NCBI GenBank assembly: GCA_963971225.1
Contig: OZ020269.1
Location: 32,447,264 to 32,511,263, forward strand
Direction: 5' to 3'
Length of the DNA: 64,000 nucleotides
DNA from: Melieria omissa
Taxonomy: Eukaryota > Arthropoda > Insecta > Diptera > Ulidiidae
Positions 35,735 to 46,690 of the stretch are shown here, one piece after another; the first letter of the stretch is position 1; the number at the start of each line of letters is the position of its first letter. The notes beneath the pieces were generated by a model. That model saw only the letters and a program-made list of their open reading frames with translations. It searched no databases and was not told the DNA's origin. A program made the position numbers and the translations under genes.

Positions 35735-35959
35735 GTGTGGGTTGCTCGGAAAAATATCCAAAGTGATCAAATTGTGGTAGTTGGAGGTCGACGAGGAAGA
35801 GGAAGGCCGTATCTTCGGCGCAAGGACCAAGTTCAGCAGGTGCTATCATCTCTTGGTGTGACCAACTGGAGAATTCGCGCGCATAGTAGAAGCACCTGGA
35901 AAGAGCTTTTTGCCGCAGGTCCTAACCCGGTAACATGTTGTTCCCACGTAAGTAAGTAG
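35735..35959 (+). pseudogene. LINE ORF2 C-terminal fragment
   Basis: Frame reads GGRRGRGRPYLRRKDQV then LSSLGVTNWRIRAHSRSTWK and ends shortly after, matching the conserved end of RTE/Jockey-type ORF2 proteins (RGRP..RW.D.V...L..LG...W...A.DR..W). It begins right at the TAA duplication of the Harbinger element; the sequence left of that element (..YVECM..) resembles the block that precedes it in such proteins, so the Harbinger probably landed in this LINE. Confidence 0.6.
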
Positions 35960-36687
35960 CTTACATTGCTCAGCATCAGGCTGGTCACCTCCTTAAAATT
36001 TTTAACAAAAAAGTATCTCAAGAATAAGGTGTCGCATTCTATGTTTGGACAATAATCTCAGGAGTCAATATACTGGATCTCCTACTGTCCCCAATAAGCT
36101 TAATCGCATAGTTTTGGTCCAATCCAATCCAATGATCCAATCCAATGAGCAGATCCAATGGGTCAACAGATCCATGTTGGACTCCATTTTTAGTCGGATA
36201 TATTTGTAGGTAGATCAAGCGGCCACCTCTAGGGCATCACTTAGGCCTAGTGGCACATTGTGTTAGCACGTGGAGGATGACTGCGCCTACACACTTCCCG
36301 AGAGAGAGCCATCTGGTAGCTCTGGAGATTTATTTGTACACCCAATGAGGATTTAGTTACAGATTCGAGCACAAAATGAGATTACTCTTTATTAAAATAT
36401 TATAGGACTATAAATCCTCCTTAGACTTTAAAGCCATCGCATAATTTTTTATTGACTTCGTAATCAAATTCTGAGGACTGAGTTTATAGTAAAACTATAG
36501 ATGTAAGAACTAAGTACCTTAATGTGGAAAGTCATTGAAAACTTAAGCGGCTCGTTGGCTTCGTTTACTTTGTTACATATCGTCTATCCTTCGTTTGTTA
36601 TCTTCTACATTCGTTGCGCAACGCAGCATTTTACGTTGACTTTAATATTTACTTCTCAACGCTAATCAAGGCTCTAGATTTGTCAAT
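35960..36687. other. Intergenic DNA, nothing recognised
   Basis: Contains a short CCAATCCAATCCAATG-type run (36119-36155). Possibly LINE 3' or 5' debris between the two LINE fragments. Confidence 0.4.
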
Positions 36688-36876
36688 TTGATCGTAAACC
36701 CTCACAGAGCTGGCCCGTCGGTCAGAGTTACCTTGATATGGGTGCCAGGGCACATCAACATTGACGAGAACGAGAACAAGCCCTGGCTCGAGGAGGCTCT
36801 ACGCTTGATGAAGGCTCGCGGCTCACGTCCCACTGGGCGATGTCTGCAAGGATTTCTTTGCCAAAGCCAACACTAG
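36688..36876 (+). pseudogene. LINE RNase H fragment
   Basis: Reads SVRVTLIWVPGHINIDENEN, the WVPGH..I..NE block at the last catalytic region of RNase H domains in Jockey/R1-type LINEs. Coding resemblance fades within 40 codons. The surrounding 36.6-37.6 kb may be the rest of this decayed copy; TTGCGCAACGCAG..TTTTCGTTGACTT recurs at about 36610 and 37337. Confidence 0.6.
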
Positions 36877-39800
36877 CTAGCAGAGGATGGAATCCTTCAA
36901 AATCAGCAAATCGCTTTGACCCACATGCTATAAAAACAGTGGAATCCCCAATCTGAACGAGACGAGAATGTCCATCACTTTTTTTGAGCCATCCATCACT
37001 TTTATCAACTAGGAGATGGAAAGTGCTGCGCAAGCCAACATATCACAACTTTGAGGCTATGGCGAAGTACTCCGTAAATTCGCTACTCGCCTTCATTAAC
37101 CTCTCCGAATGGATATAGAGGCTACATAGTCCAGAGGACAGCACACCAACATACCTTATAGTATCTACCGGTAACGAAACGGGTGCTAACAAAAAGGCTG
37201 CAACGGCTGTCGGAACATCGCTACTAAGGCCAACCAACCAACACAACGTTGAATTTATAGATGTTATTTGTTCAGAATTATGTGAAGAAATTACTAGATA
37301 TTGAAGGGGCTATCACCTTTTGTTGAACGACCCTATATTTCTTGCGCAACGCAGTATTTTTCGTTGACTTTGCAATACAATTTTCCAAGCTGATTTTATT
37401 GTGAACAGTAGATGTAAGTTTTATTTCCAGAAATGTGGTAAAAGTACTAAAGATATAAGAGACTATCACCTCCTGTTAAAAAACCCTGTATAGCACATAG
37501 TTTTTCGTTGACTTCATCATCTACCACTCAACGATTACTTAAGAGACTTAAGCGACTCGTTTCTGTATAAAAAGCGCCGGTATTCAACAGATGTTTGAAA
37601 GCACTTAAACACATGAAAATCAAAGAAAACCCAGTACGGCGCGGATTCTTTGACTAAACGACTGTTGATTTTTGCTGTAAAAAAAGTGTTTATAATACAT
37701 AGAACAGTGAGTGTAAGTAGAATTTTCATTTCTGCAACATATTTATGCAGATTTATTCCCCTTTTATGTTGTTGCTTTAAAGTTTTATGTGCAGAGTTGG
37801 TTTATTTTGATGGCATTAAAATCAGGTTTAGTACTTAAAATTATTCGCTACAATTTGTTATTGGTTATTCGGATTATTGTTGTTATTGTGTGTGTGTGTG
37901 TGTAGGGTAGCATTTTCTCATTAGAAGCACTAACACTTAGCACAACAACTAAATAACAATAAGAAAACAAAGCAATAATCCAAGGAATACACGCAAACGA
38001 AACAGAAGAACACTAAGCAAACAAACAAACAAACAAAGCAGAAACAAACCAACGAGCACGAAATATACAGAAAAATATACAGCAGCGTGTTGGCGTTGGT
38101 CGTGTACACTCGTTTGCACACCAATCGGCGCAACAAACGAGAAGATAAGTAAACAATTCGAAACAATAACAAAATTAAACATAAATGCATGAAAGAGGCA
38201 TTTCAATCAAATTATTCAATTCGATTTGATGGCGTCGCGTCGTGAGCGCAACGTGATGAATGAGTTAAAAAAAAAATCAAATGAAAATTTACACAAATGC
38301 TGGAAAATGCAAAATAACACAACATAAACTGTACAAAATACGGAAACGAAAGCCGAAACGGAACTTAGAACATAGAACATAGTTCAACGAAAAGCAACTA
38401 AGGGAATCCAAGTGGTGGTAAGAATGTTAACTAAATTAATGTAAATTAATTTGTTGTTGGATAGCTTACCCTGGGCACAGTTATATTTATCAGCCCCCAA
38501 CAGATTTTTTTCAGTCCCCATGGTATCTTTTCGGGGGGATGTGGTGGTTGGTGGTCGTGGTACGTGGTAAGTGAGTGTGTGTGTGTGTTGCATTTGAACA
38601 CGTTTATTGGTTTTGTTTTGGTTTTGTTGGTTTCGAGTTTGCAGTGAAGACGATTTCAATCCAAAACGTGCAAAACAATTTCAAATTGTTTTGTTGTTTT
38701 TGTTTTGGTTGCGATGTGTGTGTATGTGTGTGCGTGGCAATTGGTGAGGTGAGACAAAATTGTGACACAATTAGCAATGCAAAATTTCGATTTGATTGTT
38801 GTTGTTGTGATAGTGATGATGATGGGGATGATGATGTTGTGGTGATTTCATAAATACCAAAAATAACAAAAAGAAAATATTTTATTGTTTAATTACCACA
38901 ATTTGGAATAATGGAAACGAAGGAGAAAAATTTTGAAAGTAGACAAGTTTCATTGAAAATATGAAAGGAAAGTGTAAGAGTATTGAAAGTAATTGCAAAA
39001 CCAATCACAGAAATAGTTGTGGTGGACGGAAGGGAATGGGGAAATGAAAATTGTATAAATGAAAGAGATAGCAAGAGTGTAGAACAGTTAATTAGGTAGA
39101 GGTACAGTTTTGAAAAGAAACAAAGGAAAAGAAGAGAAATTAAATTAGTTGGAAATATTTATTTTAAAACATTTTCATCTTTCAGATTGAAAAATCACTG
39201 CTTTGACTAACTACAAGGTTTGCTTTTTTCAACTTTTCATAGAAAGGAAATGAAGAGCATAAAGGAAGAAGAAGTGGTCCCCCGGTAGTAGAGGGAACCA
39301 TTGGTCATAGGTGGACAAACTGACTGCTACCACACCGCTTTTATTCTACTTAAGCCACTTAAAAAATATTGCAAAACTACAGACTACGTCTACGATTATT
39401 AACTATTTATTTATTTACACAAATCAGTGACAGTTTATATACGAAAAATTGCAACAAAAAAATGTATAAAAATACAAAAATAAAAAGATGAACATTGGAA
39501 GCAGCACGTTTGATTGAAGCGACTTTTTATACAGACTACTTTTAGGCGCAAAGGCCTTAAAGAGCAACGGGAATCGAGAATCATGTTATTATACAAACAC
39601 AGTATATTGAAAAAATTACAAAACTCTTTGAAGATTTGAAAAATACAAACAACACTTTAACAATTCTCTGCAATTAAATCTTGTGGCCAATTTAACCGAA
39701 ATCGAAGCATGATTTTCGAATTTTTAACACTTAGAAAAGAACAACTTTTGACCTAAAGCCAAAACATGGCCAACAATGATGAAAATTTTTTTTTTAATTC

Positions 39801-41068
39801 TCGTTTTATTTACAAAATTAGGTTTAAAAAATCTGTGATTTTTCACAACATTACCAAAAATCTCTTTTTAGTTTTATTGGTTCCATAATCTCTCAACATG
39901 CTGTGATTGCTTAGTGGTCTATCAAACGACGAAAACATGACTTAATTGGCGATTTTCAAACTTTTTTTTTGCATATATACACAAAGTGCCTCTGCAAAGT
40001 GATTATTACTGACTAAACAAAAACCACAAACTGTGACTATATTCAAAACTAATAGCTTATGTTAAAATATATTTTTTGTTACTTGTATTTTTTAAGCCAA
40101 TAATTTCAAATTTCACATTTTAAGTGGTGTCAAGGTTACAAGGTGCAAATTGTGCAAAGGGCTTAATTTAAATATATATTGCAGCTTTTATCAACATCTG
40201 CTTTGTACACATATTTATACACACACATACACTCATACACACAACAAACACTCCAACATTCATATATATTTAGTGATTTATCATACTCAATGGAAAAGCA
40301 TGAAAAAAAACCCCACTTCACACGTCGTTCACACAGTTAACTGAGACTCTCACACGCAGTCATATCTGACACATCAAACTGAAGTTTTTATTTAAATCTA
40401 CGTTTTGCATTTTGGTAAATTGCAATTTTTCAACAAATTCAAGCATAAAAAAATGATTGAAAATGTTAACACAATTTCCATGACAGTTGAGAGCTGACAC
40501 GTGCGGGTACGTGTTGACAGAGGACGGCACGTTTTTGTGCTTTGAGTATATAACCAGACCGGTCACAACTGCATACACACACATAGAAATATACAAATTC
40601 ACGTATGAATCCACCGGGAACATTTAAAGTTGCACAGTAAATTCGATATTGTTGGAGAATTCATTCAAACATTTAAAGAAATTTCTGTAATGCAATCAGG
40701 TAAATAAAACTTGTTAATGTGGCATACTTTTGGGAGCATCACATACTTTTGAAGGCAAAATATAAAATAAAGGTTGTTTAAATGTGATAAAACTATTTTT
40801 TCTTAACTCTTTTTAGGTTCTGGATTGCAATGTTATAGATTATAATCTGATTCACTATGGAGTCGAACTGCTTTGAACCATCGAATCAAAATTAAAACAA
40901 ACTAAACAACATTTTTGAAAAAACTTGAGATTACATTTCCGTCCTTAACATTTCTTTCTAACTACTTGTTGAGCATTCCAAACCGCCGCCAGCAACCTTA
41001 ACTACTTGAACAGAATGTCGTAGCTGTGGCTGTGGTTGTGGGTGTGGTGGGATCTGTTAAAAGTTAAA
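36877..41068. other. Intergenic DNA, low-complexity rich
   Basis: Holds (GT)n at 37887-37903 and 38575-38589, (CAAA)n at about 38017-38036, GTT/GAT repeats at 38800-38850 and (CA)n at 40217-40243. No exon or element was identified; the 5' LTR expected upstream of the BEL gag frame is not present here. Confidence 0.45.
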
Positions 41069-42937
41069 ATGGATGAATTTGTAGGAGAGTTCGCTGCTGC
41101 TGAAGCCCAATGGGAGAGGCTTATGTGCGCACATGAGGCAGTCTTTATTGCTGAAGACAACAGCCAGCCCGACGGTTTCAAAGAGTCGGCTGGGCAAAAA
41201 ATCGACGCCTGCACAGACCAGTACGAGTTGTGCATGGCTCAGATGTCGGACATCATTGAGATGCTCCAAACTCAGTCCCCCCAGCCCGCTGCACATATGG
41301 AACCGGTTCGACCCCTAGAACCAGCAAATACCCCTTACATTTGCCTACAAGTTCCGCCCTGTGATACCGAAACCTTTTTCGGGGGCTATGAGCAGTGGCC
41401 GTCCTTCCGGGACATGTTTACCGCGGTTTACATCAACCACCCCCAGCTCACTCCAGCCCAAAAATTGTATCACCTCCGATACAAAACGCAAGGCAAAGCC
41501 GGTGCTATTGTTAAGCAATATGCATTAACCGATGAGAATTTCGGACTCGCGTGGGAAGCCCTAAAATCCCGTTATGAAAATAAACGCATGCTCATTGATA
41601 CACAAATCAGATCCCTTTTAAATATCGCTCCTGCCCACACTGAAAATAGTGAGGCGCTACAGCGGATCCAAAACACTATAAACAATTGTCTGTCTGTTCT
41701 CAATTCTCAGGCCGTAGACACTGACAATTGGGATCCGCTATTGGTTTACATATGTTGTACCAAATTGCCCCAAGAGACACTCGCTCTATGGGAGCAATCA
41801 CTGACATCCCGGAAGGATCTGCCACCCTGGTCGCAAATGGATGAGTTCCTGACCGGCAGATATGAGGTACTTGAACGGTTGCAAAGTATTCGCCCTTCTA
41901 AGCCGAAACCGTCTCAACCTTCGACTTCCAATGTCCTCCAAAATCGGCCACACAAATCCCTAAATTATCACGTTCAAGTGAAAAGGGACTTCGCGTGCAA
42001 ACTCTGCAACGCAAATCATCCCATACGGACTTGCCAGAGCTTCAAAAGACTCACCCCCCAGAGTCGATTAAAATACGTTAAGAAGCACAATCTCTGCGTA
42101 AATTGTCTTGCGACATCCCACCTTGTTGAGAATTGTACAAGCAATTTTACGTGCGTATATTGCCAAATGAAGCACCATTCCATGCTTCATTTCCCCAAAG
42201 GCAATGCGCAGCCCTCTCAATCGCTTAATCGATCACATTCGACCACTCCACAGGTCGCCACAGCTCCAAAACGAACGAACAACAGCTCCGCTACTCATTC
42301 CCCTCTTTCGGATGCGCAAACCCGCACATTGTCCAGGCAAAGTACGCCCAAAGTACAAGCCCTACGCTCTACTAATGGCACCCAATCTCTTCTGCCTACG
42401 GCACTGGTGTCCATTGAACACTCAGGAAAGTTGTTTAAGGTTCGAGCGTTGATCGACCAAGCCTCTCAGCGTACCTTCATCTCCGCGAAGGTCCAGAAAC
42501 GCCTCAAATTGCCGATCGAGAAATCCCCCTTCCAAATCGCGGGCATGGGCGGTCAGATTGTACAAAATGCCAACCATACATGCTTCTTGACCTTGGCAGT
42601 CCCTCAAACTAGCACGAAACTCCCCGTGCAAGCAATCGTGCTCCAAGAGCTTACGAAATTGCTCCCATCTTCCCACATAAACGCTCCCAATATGAAACAT
42701 TTCGCCATGCTAGAACTCGCTGATCCAAATCCCTTCGAGACAGCGCAGATTGATATAGTGATTGGCAGTGATCTCATCCCGCAGATCATGCTCGAAGGTA
42801 TCCACCGGAATGTATGTGGCAGCTTACTTGCTCAGCATACAGTATTCGGTTGGGTATTAAGCGGTCCAGTACCCCCTTCTTCGCATTTGACATGTGCCAC
42901 AGAGGTACCAAGTCGCCATATGCTCTTTCACAAGTGA
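41069..42937 (+). CDS. BEL/Pao gag-protease polyprotein
   Basis: An uninterrupted frame of 622 codons from the first ATG with a good leader (AAAATGG) to TGA. Order: N-terminal helical region; DUF1759-type gag domain (FFGGYEQWPSFRDMF, about 100-250); zinc knuckles (CKLCNANHPIRTC and later CVNCLATSHLVENC, CVYCQMKHH, about 310-385); a Ser/Thr-rich linker; and a pepsin-like protease of the DUF1758 type (VRALIDQASQRTFIS with the DQAS/DSGS catalytic position, then IVIGSDL and VFGWVLSG, about 460-600). This is the gag plus protease of a BEL/Pao LTR retrotransposon. The frame is intact while pol behind it is not. Confidence 0.93.
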   Translation: MDEFVGEFAAAEAQWERLMCAHEAVFIAEDNSQPDGFKESAGQKIDACTDQYELCMAQMSDIIEMLQTQSPQPAAHMEPVRPLEPANTPYICLQVPPCDTETFFGGYEQWPSFRDMFTAVYINHPQLTPAQKLYHLRYKTQGKAGAIVKQYALTDENFGLAWEALKSRYENKRMLIDTQIRSLLNIAPAHTENSEALQRIQNTINNCLSVLNSQAVDTDNWDPLLVYICCTKLPQETLALWEQSLTSRKDLPPWSQMDEFLTGRYEVLERLQSIRPSKPKPSQPSTSNVLQNRPHKSLNYHVQVKRDFACKLCNANHPIRTCQSFKRLTPQSRLKYVKKHNLCVNCLATSHLVENCTSNFTCVYCQMKHHSMLHFPKGNAQPSQSLNRSHSTTPQVATAPKRTNNSSATHSPLSDAQTRTLSRQSTPKVQALRSTNGTQSLLPTALVSIEHSGKLFKVRALIDQASQRTFISAKVQKRLKLPIEKSPFQIAGMGGQIVQNANHTCFLTLAVPQTSTKLPVQAIVLQELTKLLPSSHINAPNMKHFAMLELADPNPFETAQIDIVIGSDLIPQIMLEGIHRNVCGSLLAQHTVFGWVLSGPVPPSSHLTCATEVPSRHMLFHK

Positions 42938-43480
42938 TTGCCGCCCTCAATCCCGCAGGGTTTCCACCTCAGGAAATAATGGAAAATCACTTCGAGCCCA
43001 CCACTCCTGCAAACTCATACTCAAACCGGCAAATTTCCCCCTTCGTTGCCAAACGTTTCGGCCCCGCAGGATGGCTTTCGCCTCTAATGAGGTCCCCCAA
43101 AAGGGTTCGACAACAACGGCCCACATTCACAGCAACTGACGGAAATTGCATTCCCTCGCAGTTCCTCATTGCACCTCCTCCATCCCGGGTCCATAAAGAG
43201 GACAGTCGCCACTCCAGTGCGACTTGCTCCAAACGCTGCAAATCCCGCAGACGTTGGACTGATCGGGTATAGGCTCCAAGATCTACAAGATCTCACTCTC
43301 AGGTGGAACGGCTCCAGCAATGCCCATGTTTACACAGTTCCAACTCCGGATCAAAGAGCCGGCCACCACCCTCTCGAAGAGCAAACCGACATTCTCGTTC
43401 GGTTCTCCTGCTTCTCTCGAGCCCTACGTGCAGCCAGTTATCCCGAGCGGAATTGGCTTATTTTATTAACAGCCTCATAA
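42938..43480 (+). pseudogene. Collapsed BEL/Pao pol
   Basis: Behind the gag-protease stop only scraps of pol remain, in changing frames: FGPAGWLSPLM (the block at the end of reverse transcriptase/RNase H in BEL pol), then NPADVGLIGYRLQDL..LRWNG (the NPAD..S+G block before integrase) and FSRALRAASYPER. The full pol should be about 3-4 kb; here about 0.55 kb is left, so reverse transcriptase and integrase are deleted. Confidence 0.75.
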
Positions 43481-43823
43481 CCCTCTCAAAATTCTCATTC
43501 TCCTTAACGAAATAAAATGGCACTACAGCCAATTTTTAAATTTATATACTTCCATATTCCCCCGGCTTTAGCTTAAGCGAACCCCGCAGCTTTACCGCGC
43601 TTCCTCATACCCACAATGTCAGCCTCATTACTATTGTGTTCCAATAACTGACATTTTTACTATTTGCAGATCGGTGACGACGCCCCAACCGCTGCAGCAG
43701 CACTTCCTCAAGGACGAGGCGTCGATGGACGGCCGCCCCCGCACCCGTAAAAGCTGCCTCCCGAGGTCCACGACCGTCTGGCCCGCGGCATAAATTGATT
43801 GCAATATGCAATGGTGGCCGCGA
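43481..43823 (+). mobile_element. BEL element region before 3' LTR
   Basis: Non-coding or decayed stretch that runs to the LTR start. A GC-rich segment at 43680-43790 may be end-of-pol remnant. No clear polypurine tract was found. Confidence 0.5.
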
Positions 43824-44039
43824 TGGCTAAATGAGTGCTGTCTCTAATGATCTGTCGTTCCCACTGCTAATCCTTTCCTTTCCTTTCCCTTTGTACTCAT
43901 GTTTCCCCCTATTTTCTGCTCCCCGGCTTCGGCCGTTTGTCTCGTTCAATGTTTCATGTATTCTTTATGTTACTCGTTATCCAGACGTCAGTCAATAAAG
44001 ACGTACACCCCGAACCTAACCGCACCCGTTTTATTGACA
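43824..44039 (+). mobile_element. BEL/Pao 3' LTR
   Basis: Starts TGGCTAAATGAGTGCTGT and ends ..TTTTATTGACA (TG..CA), with AATGTTTCATGTATTC and the polyadenylation signal AATAAA near 43994. Resembles the solo LTR at 19589-19812 over most of its length. The matching 5' LTR is missing. Confidence 0.75.
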
Positions 44040-44354
44040 CTTATTGTTTAACTTTGAAATATCGAGACAAAAAACAATAAAACTTATGACACATATGTAT
44101 GAAAAAGGAATGAAATTCTTTGCAATTTGTGCAAAATTTATATACAAATGACAATTAAACTTTTAAAACTTTTGACATTTGCTTGCTACAGCATTGTGTT
44201 CACAACTTTCGATTGTGATGGCACAAATTGTGATCAGCTGATGTCGCTGCCATATTGCTTGTGACTGCATTCTGTTTCAGGCTGTAAGTGATACAAAGTT
44301 GGAAGGTGGAAGCGATTTTCATGTGTTTTTGTCGATAGTGAACATTGTGTACTA

Positions 44355-45155
44355 CCACAGAATAAACAGTATACAGAAGGCGCATCTGAAATAATTTTGC
44401 GATTTCATTTCAGACGCGGGCGGGAAGCAACAAAGGTGAGGAAAATGTAAAGGGAACCGAGAGAGTAAGCGCGAATTGATGTATTGTATACGCATAGATT
44501 CGATTTTTTCGACAACAACACGCAATGTTGTTGCGGCTGGCTTGCGCAGCAAGCCAGCTTGGCTTTACTCGTGCACATTGAAAGTGGTTGATTTGGCAAA
44601 GCAATCGCCAAGGCAAATTCAATAGGTAGTTGCAGCATTCTTTGATAATTAGCACAACATTGTAGCAATAGTTTTCCACTTATTATCACTTTCTTAATGC
44701 GTCTTGGTTGTTTCAATATTTAACACATATATTTCATTGAAGCCATTTGTACTTTTTACAACTTCTATTTTACAAGCAGACCAAAAGAACTTATAAAATC
44801 CATTGAATTTTGGTTTTTCTCGTAGTGCTACCACCTTATGTGCCTTGGCGATCGCTCAATCAATTTTTCTATGAAACTGCCTCTCCACTTCTTGTTCTTG
44901 TTTGTCAAAAAGCAAGCCGAGAGCGAGCACGAGCCAGCACCAACATGCAAGCGGCACATCGCTTTGTTGCCCAACAACAACAACCACAGTGTGTGGTGCG
45001 CGGTCGCAGCTTCTCAGCTCACGCTCTCGCGCTCTGTGCGTTCTCATCCCCTTTACTGCTTCCCCCCGCATCCACAAACGGGTCGTACCGCTGGAACCCG
45101 CGAAGAAAATTTTCTTTACACCAGATGCGCATTCTGTATATTGTTTGTTCTGTGG
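44355..45155. mobile_element. Unassigned TIR element, 801 bp, copy A
   Basis: Ends are inverted repeats of 34 bp with about three mismatches, beginning CCACAGAA and ending in GGCGCATCTG/ATGCGCATCTG. Both sides are flanked by TACTA (44350-44354, 45156-45160), a 5-bp duplication. Similarity between arms continues inward through a GCGGG.GGGAAGCA..AAAGG block. No transposase frame was seen. Confidence 0.75.
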
Positions 45156-45258
45156 TACTACTCAAGTAGTCGGATCGAAGCGGTTACTTGTTAATTGTTT
45201 ACATTTAAATTTATGTATTTGAATTACCTATATTTTTTTGTATTATTTCGTTTAATTA

Positions 45259-45879
45259 CACTGTGCAAGTCAAAAATTCAGACATGGGGGAACTTACAGA
45301 GCGAGTTTTCATAGGTATACTGAGTTGAGATCCACCAGCCGTTTAGCTGGATTGGCTCTAGTTTAAGAGAAAACCCACTTTGAAGTTTGCTCATTTTCAA
45401 ATGCTCATAGGTCCTAAATCGTTTCGAATATCGCTTTACTGTCTTCGGCAAGTTTGTAGATATTTTGACGACCAACAAGTTTTCTTAAGACACCAATCCA
45501 ATCCAATCCATGTGAATTTTTTTCCGCAGCGCATACGCCACATTGCGCTGCGCAAAAAAATTCACATATCGCAATTAGACAGTTTGAATGTATTTTTTTT
45601 GGATTGGTGTCTTAAGCAAATTTGTTGGTCGTTAAAATATCTACAAACTTACCACAGACAGTAAAGCGATATTCGGAACGATTTAGGATCTATTAGCATT
45701 TAAACGTTCGAAGACTTAAGCGACGAACTTGACTAAAGTGAGCAAACTTCAAAGTCGGATTTCTCTTAAACTAGAGCCAATCCAGCCAAACGGCTGGTGG
45801 ATTCAGTATACCTATGAAAAGTCGCTCTGTAGGTCCCCCCCCATGTCTGAATTTTTGAGGGTAACTTTCACGCACAGTG
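45259..45879. mobile_element. Foldback element, 621 bp, CACTGTG ends
   Basis: The left arm (CACTGTGCAAGTCAAAAATT, then CAGACATGGGGG..) is mirrored by the right arm over roughly 250-300 bp with mismatches and small indels, leaving a short GC-rich centre with its own hairpin (CGCAGCGCA / TGCGCTGCG). Flanked by TTA on both sides (45256-45258, 45880-45882). Confidence 0.8.
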
Positions 45880-45949
45880 TTATTATTTACTTGGTGTCCA
45901 TGCTAGGAAATCTGTTCCCTTAACAGATTGAAGATTGACATGATTTTAG

Positions 45950-46690
45950 TTTTCTGACTTTAATTACAGTAAAAGCACTTCAAATAGAAAATAATTCGAC
46001 AAATATTTTTTAGGTTTTAAAAATCACAATTTAACTCAATGTCACCGATGGGTTAAAATTTTGTATGGAGAGACTGTGAAAAAACATTAATTAATGATCT
46101 TATTGACTTCAAACTTGGTGAAAATCCTTTAGATTGGAAATAATTCGGCACGTTTTTTTATATTTCCTAAAATCAAAATCTGACAGGGTCAACTATAGGT
46201 TAAGTTTTTTTATTTAGGAAACATGATTTAATCGATGTTTTTTTACTTCAAACTTAGTATTTCAAAGCATTTCAAATTAGAAATAATTAGACAGGTATTT
46301 TTCATCAAAATCTGACGAGGGGTCAAAATTTTGTATGGAGAATCTGTGAAAAACATAAATAGTTGGGCCTCTGGACTTCAAATTTGTTGAAAGTCCTTCA
46401 AATTAGAAATAATTTGACAGGTTTTTTTTTTAAATAAAACCCTAACGGGGTCATCAATGATTTATTGAGCCTATTGACTTCAAATATGGTGAAAGACAGG
46501 TATTTTTAATCAAAACCTAACGAGGTCAACAAAGGGTTAAGAGAAATTTGATTGAATCCATTATATCTAATGTGCAGGAAGTGTTCAAAATCAAAAATAA
46601 TTCAACGCATGTTTTTTAATTGTATGAAAGTAAACATCAGACAAGGTAAAGGTTCAGACAAGGTTGAAAAGTTTATACAAATAGACATTA
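45950..46690. repeat. ~80-150-bp AT-rich tandem array, about 5 units
   Basis: Recurring order: ATCAAAATCTGACGGGGTCAAC, GGGTTAAAATTTTGTATGGAG, CTGTGAAAAACATTAATTAAT, TTGACTTCAAACTTGGTGAAA, TCAAATTAGAAATAATTCGA, CAGGTATTTTT. Units begin near 46007, 46161, 46305, 46433 and 46513; some are internally deleted. Confidence 0.8.
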
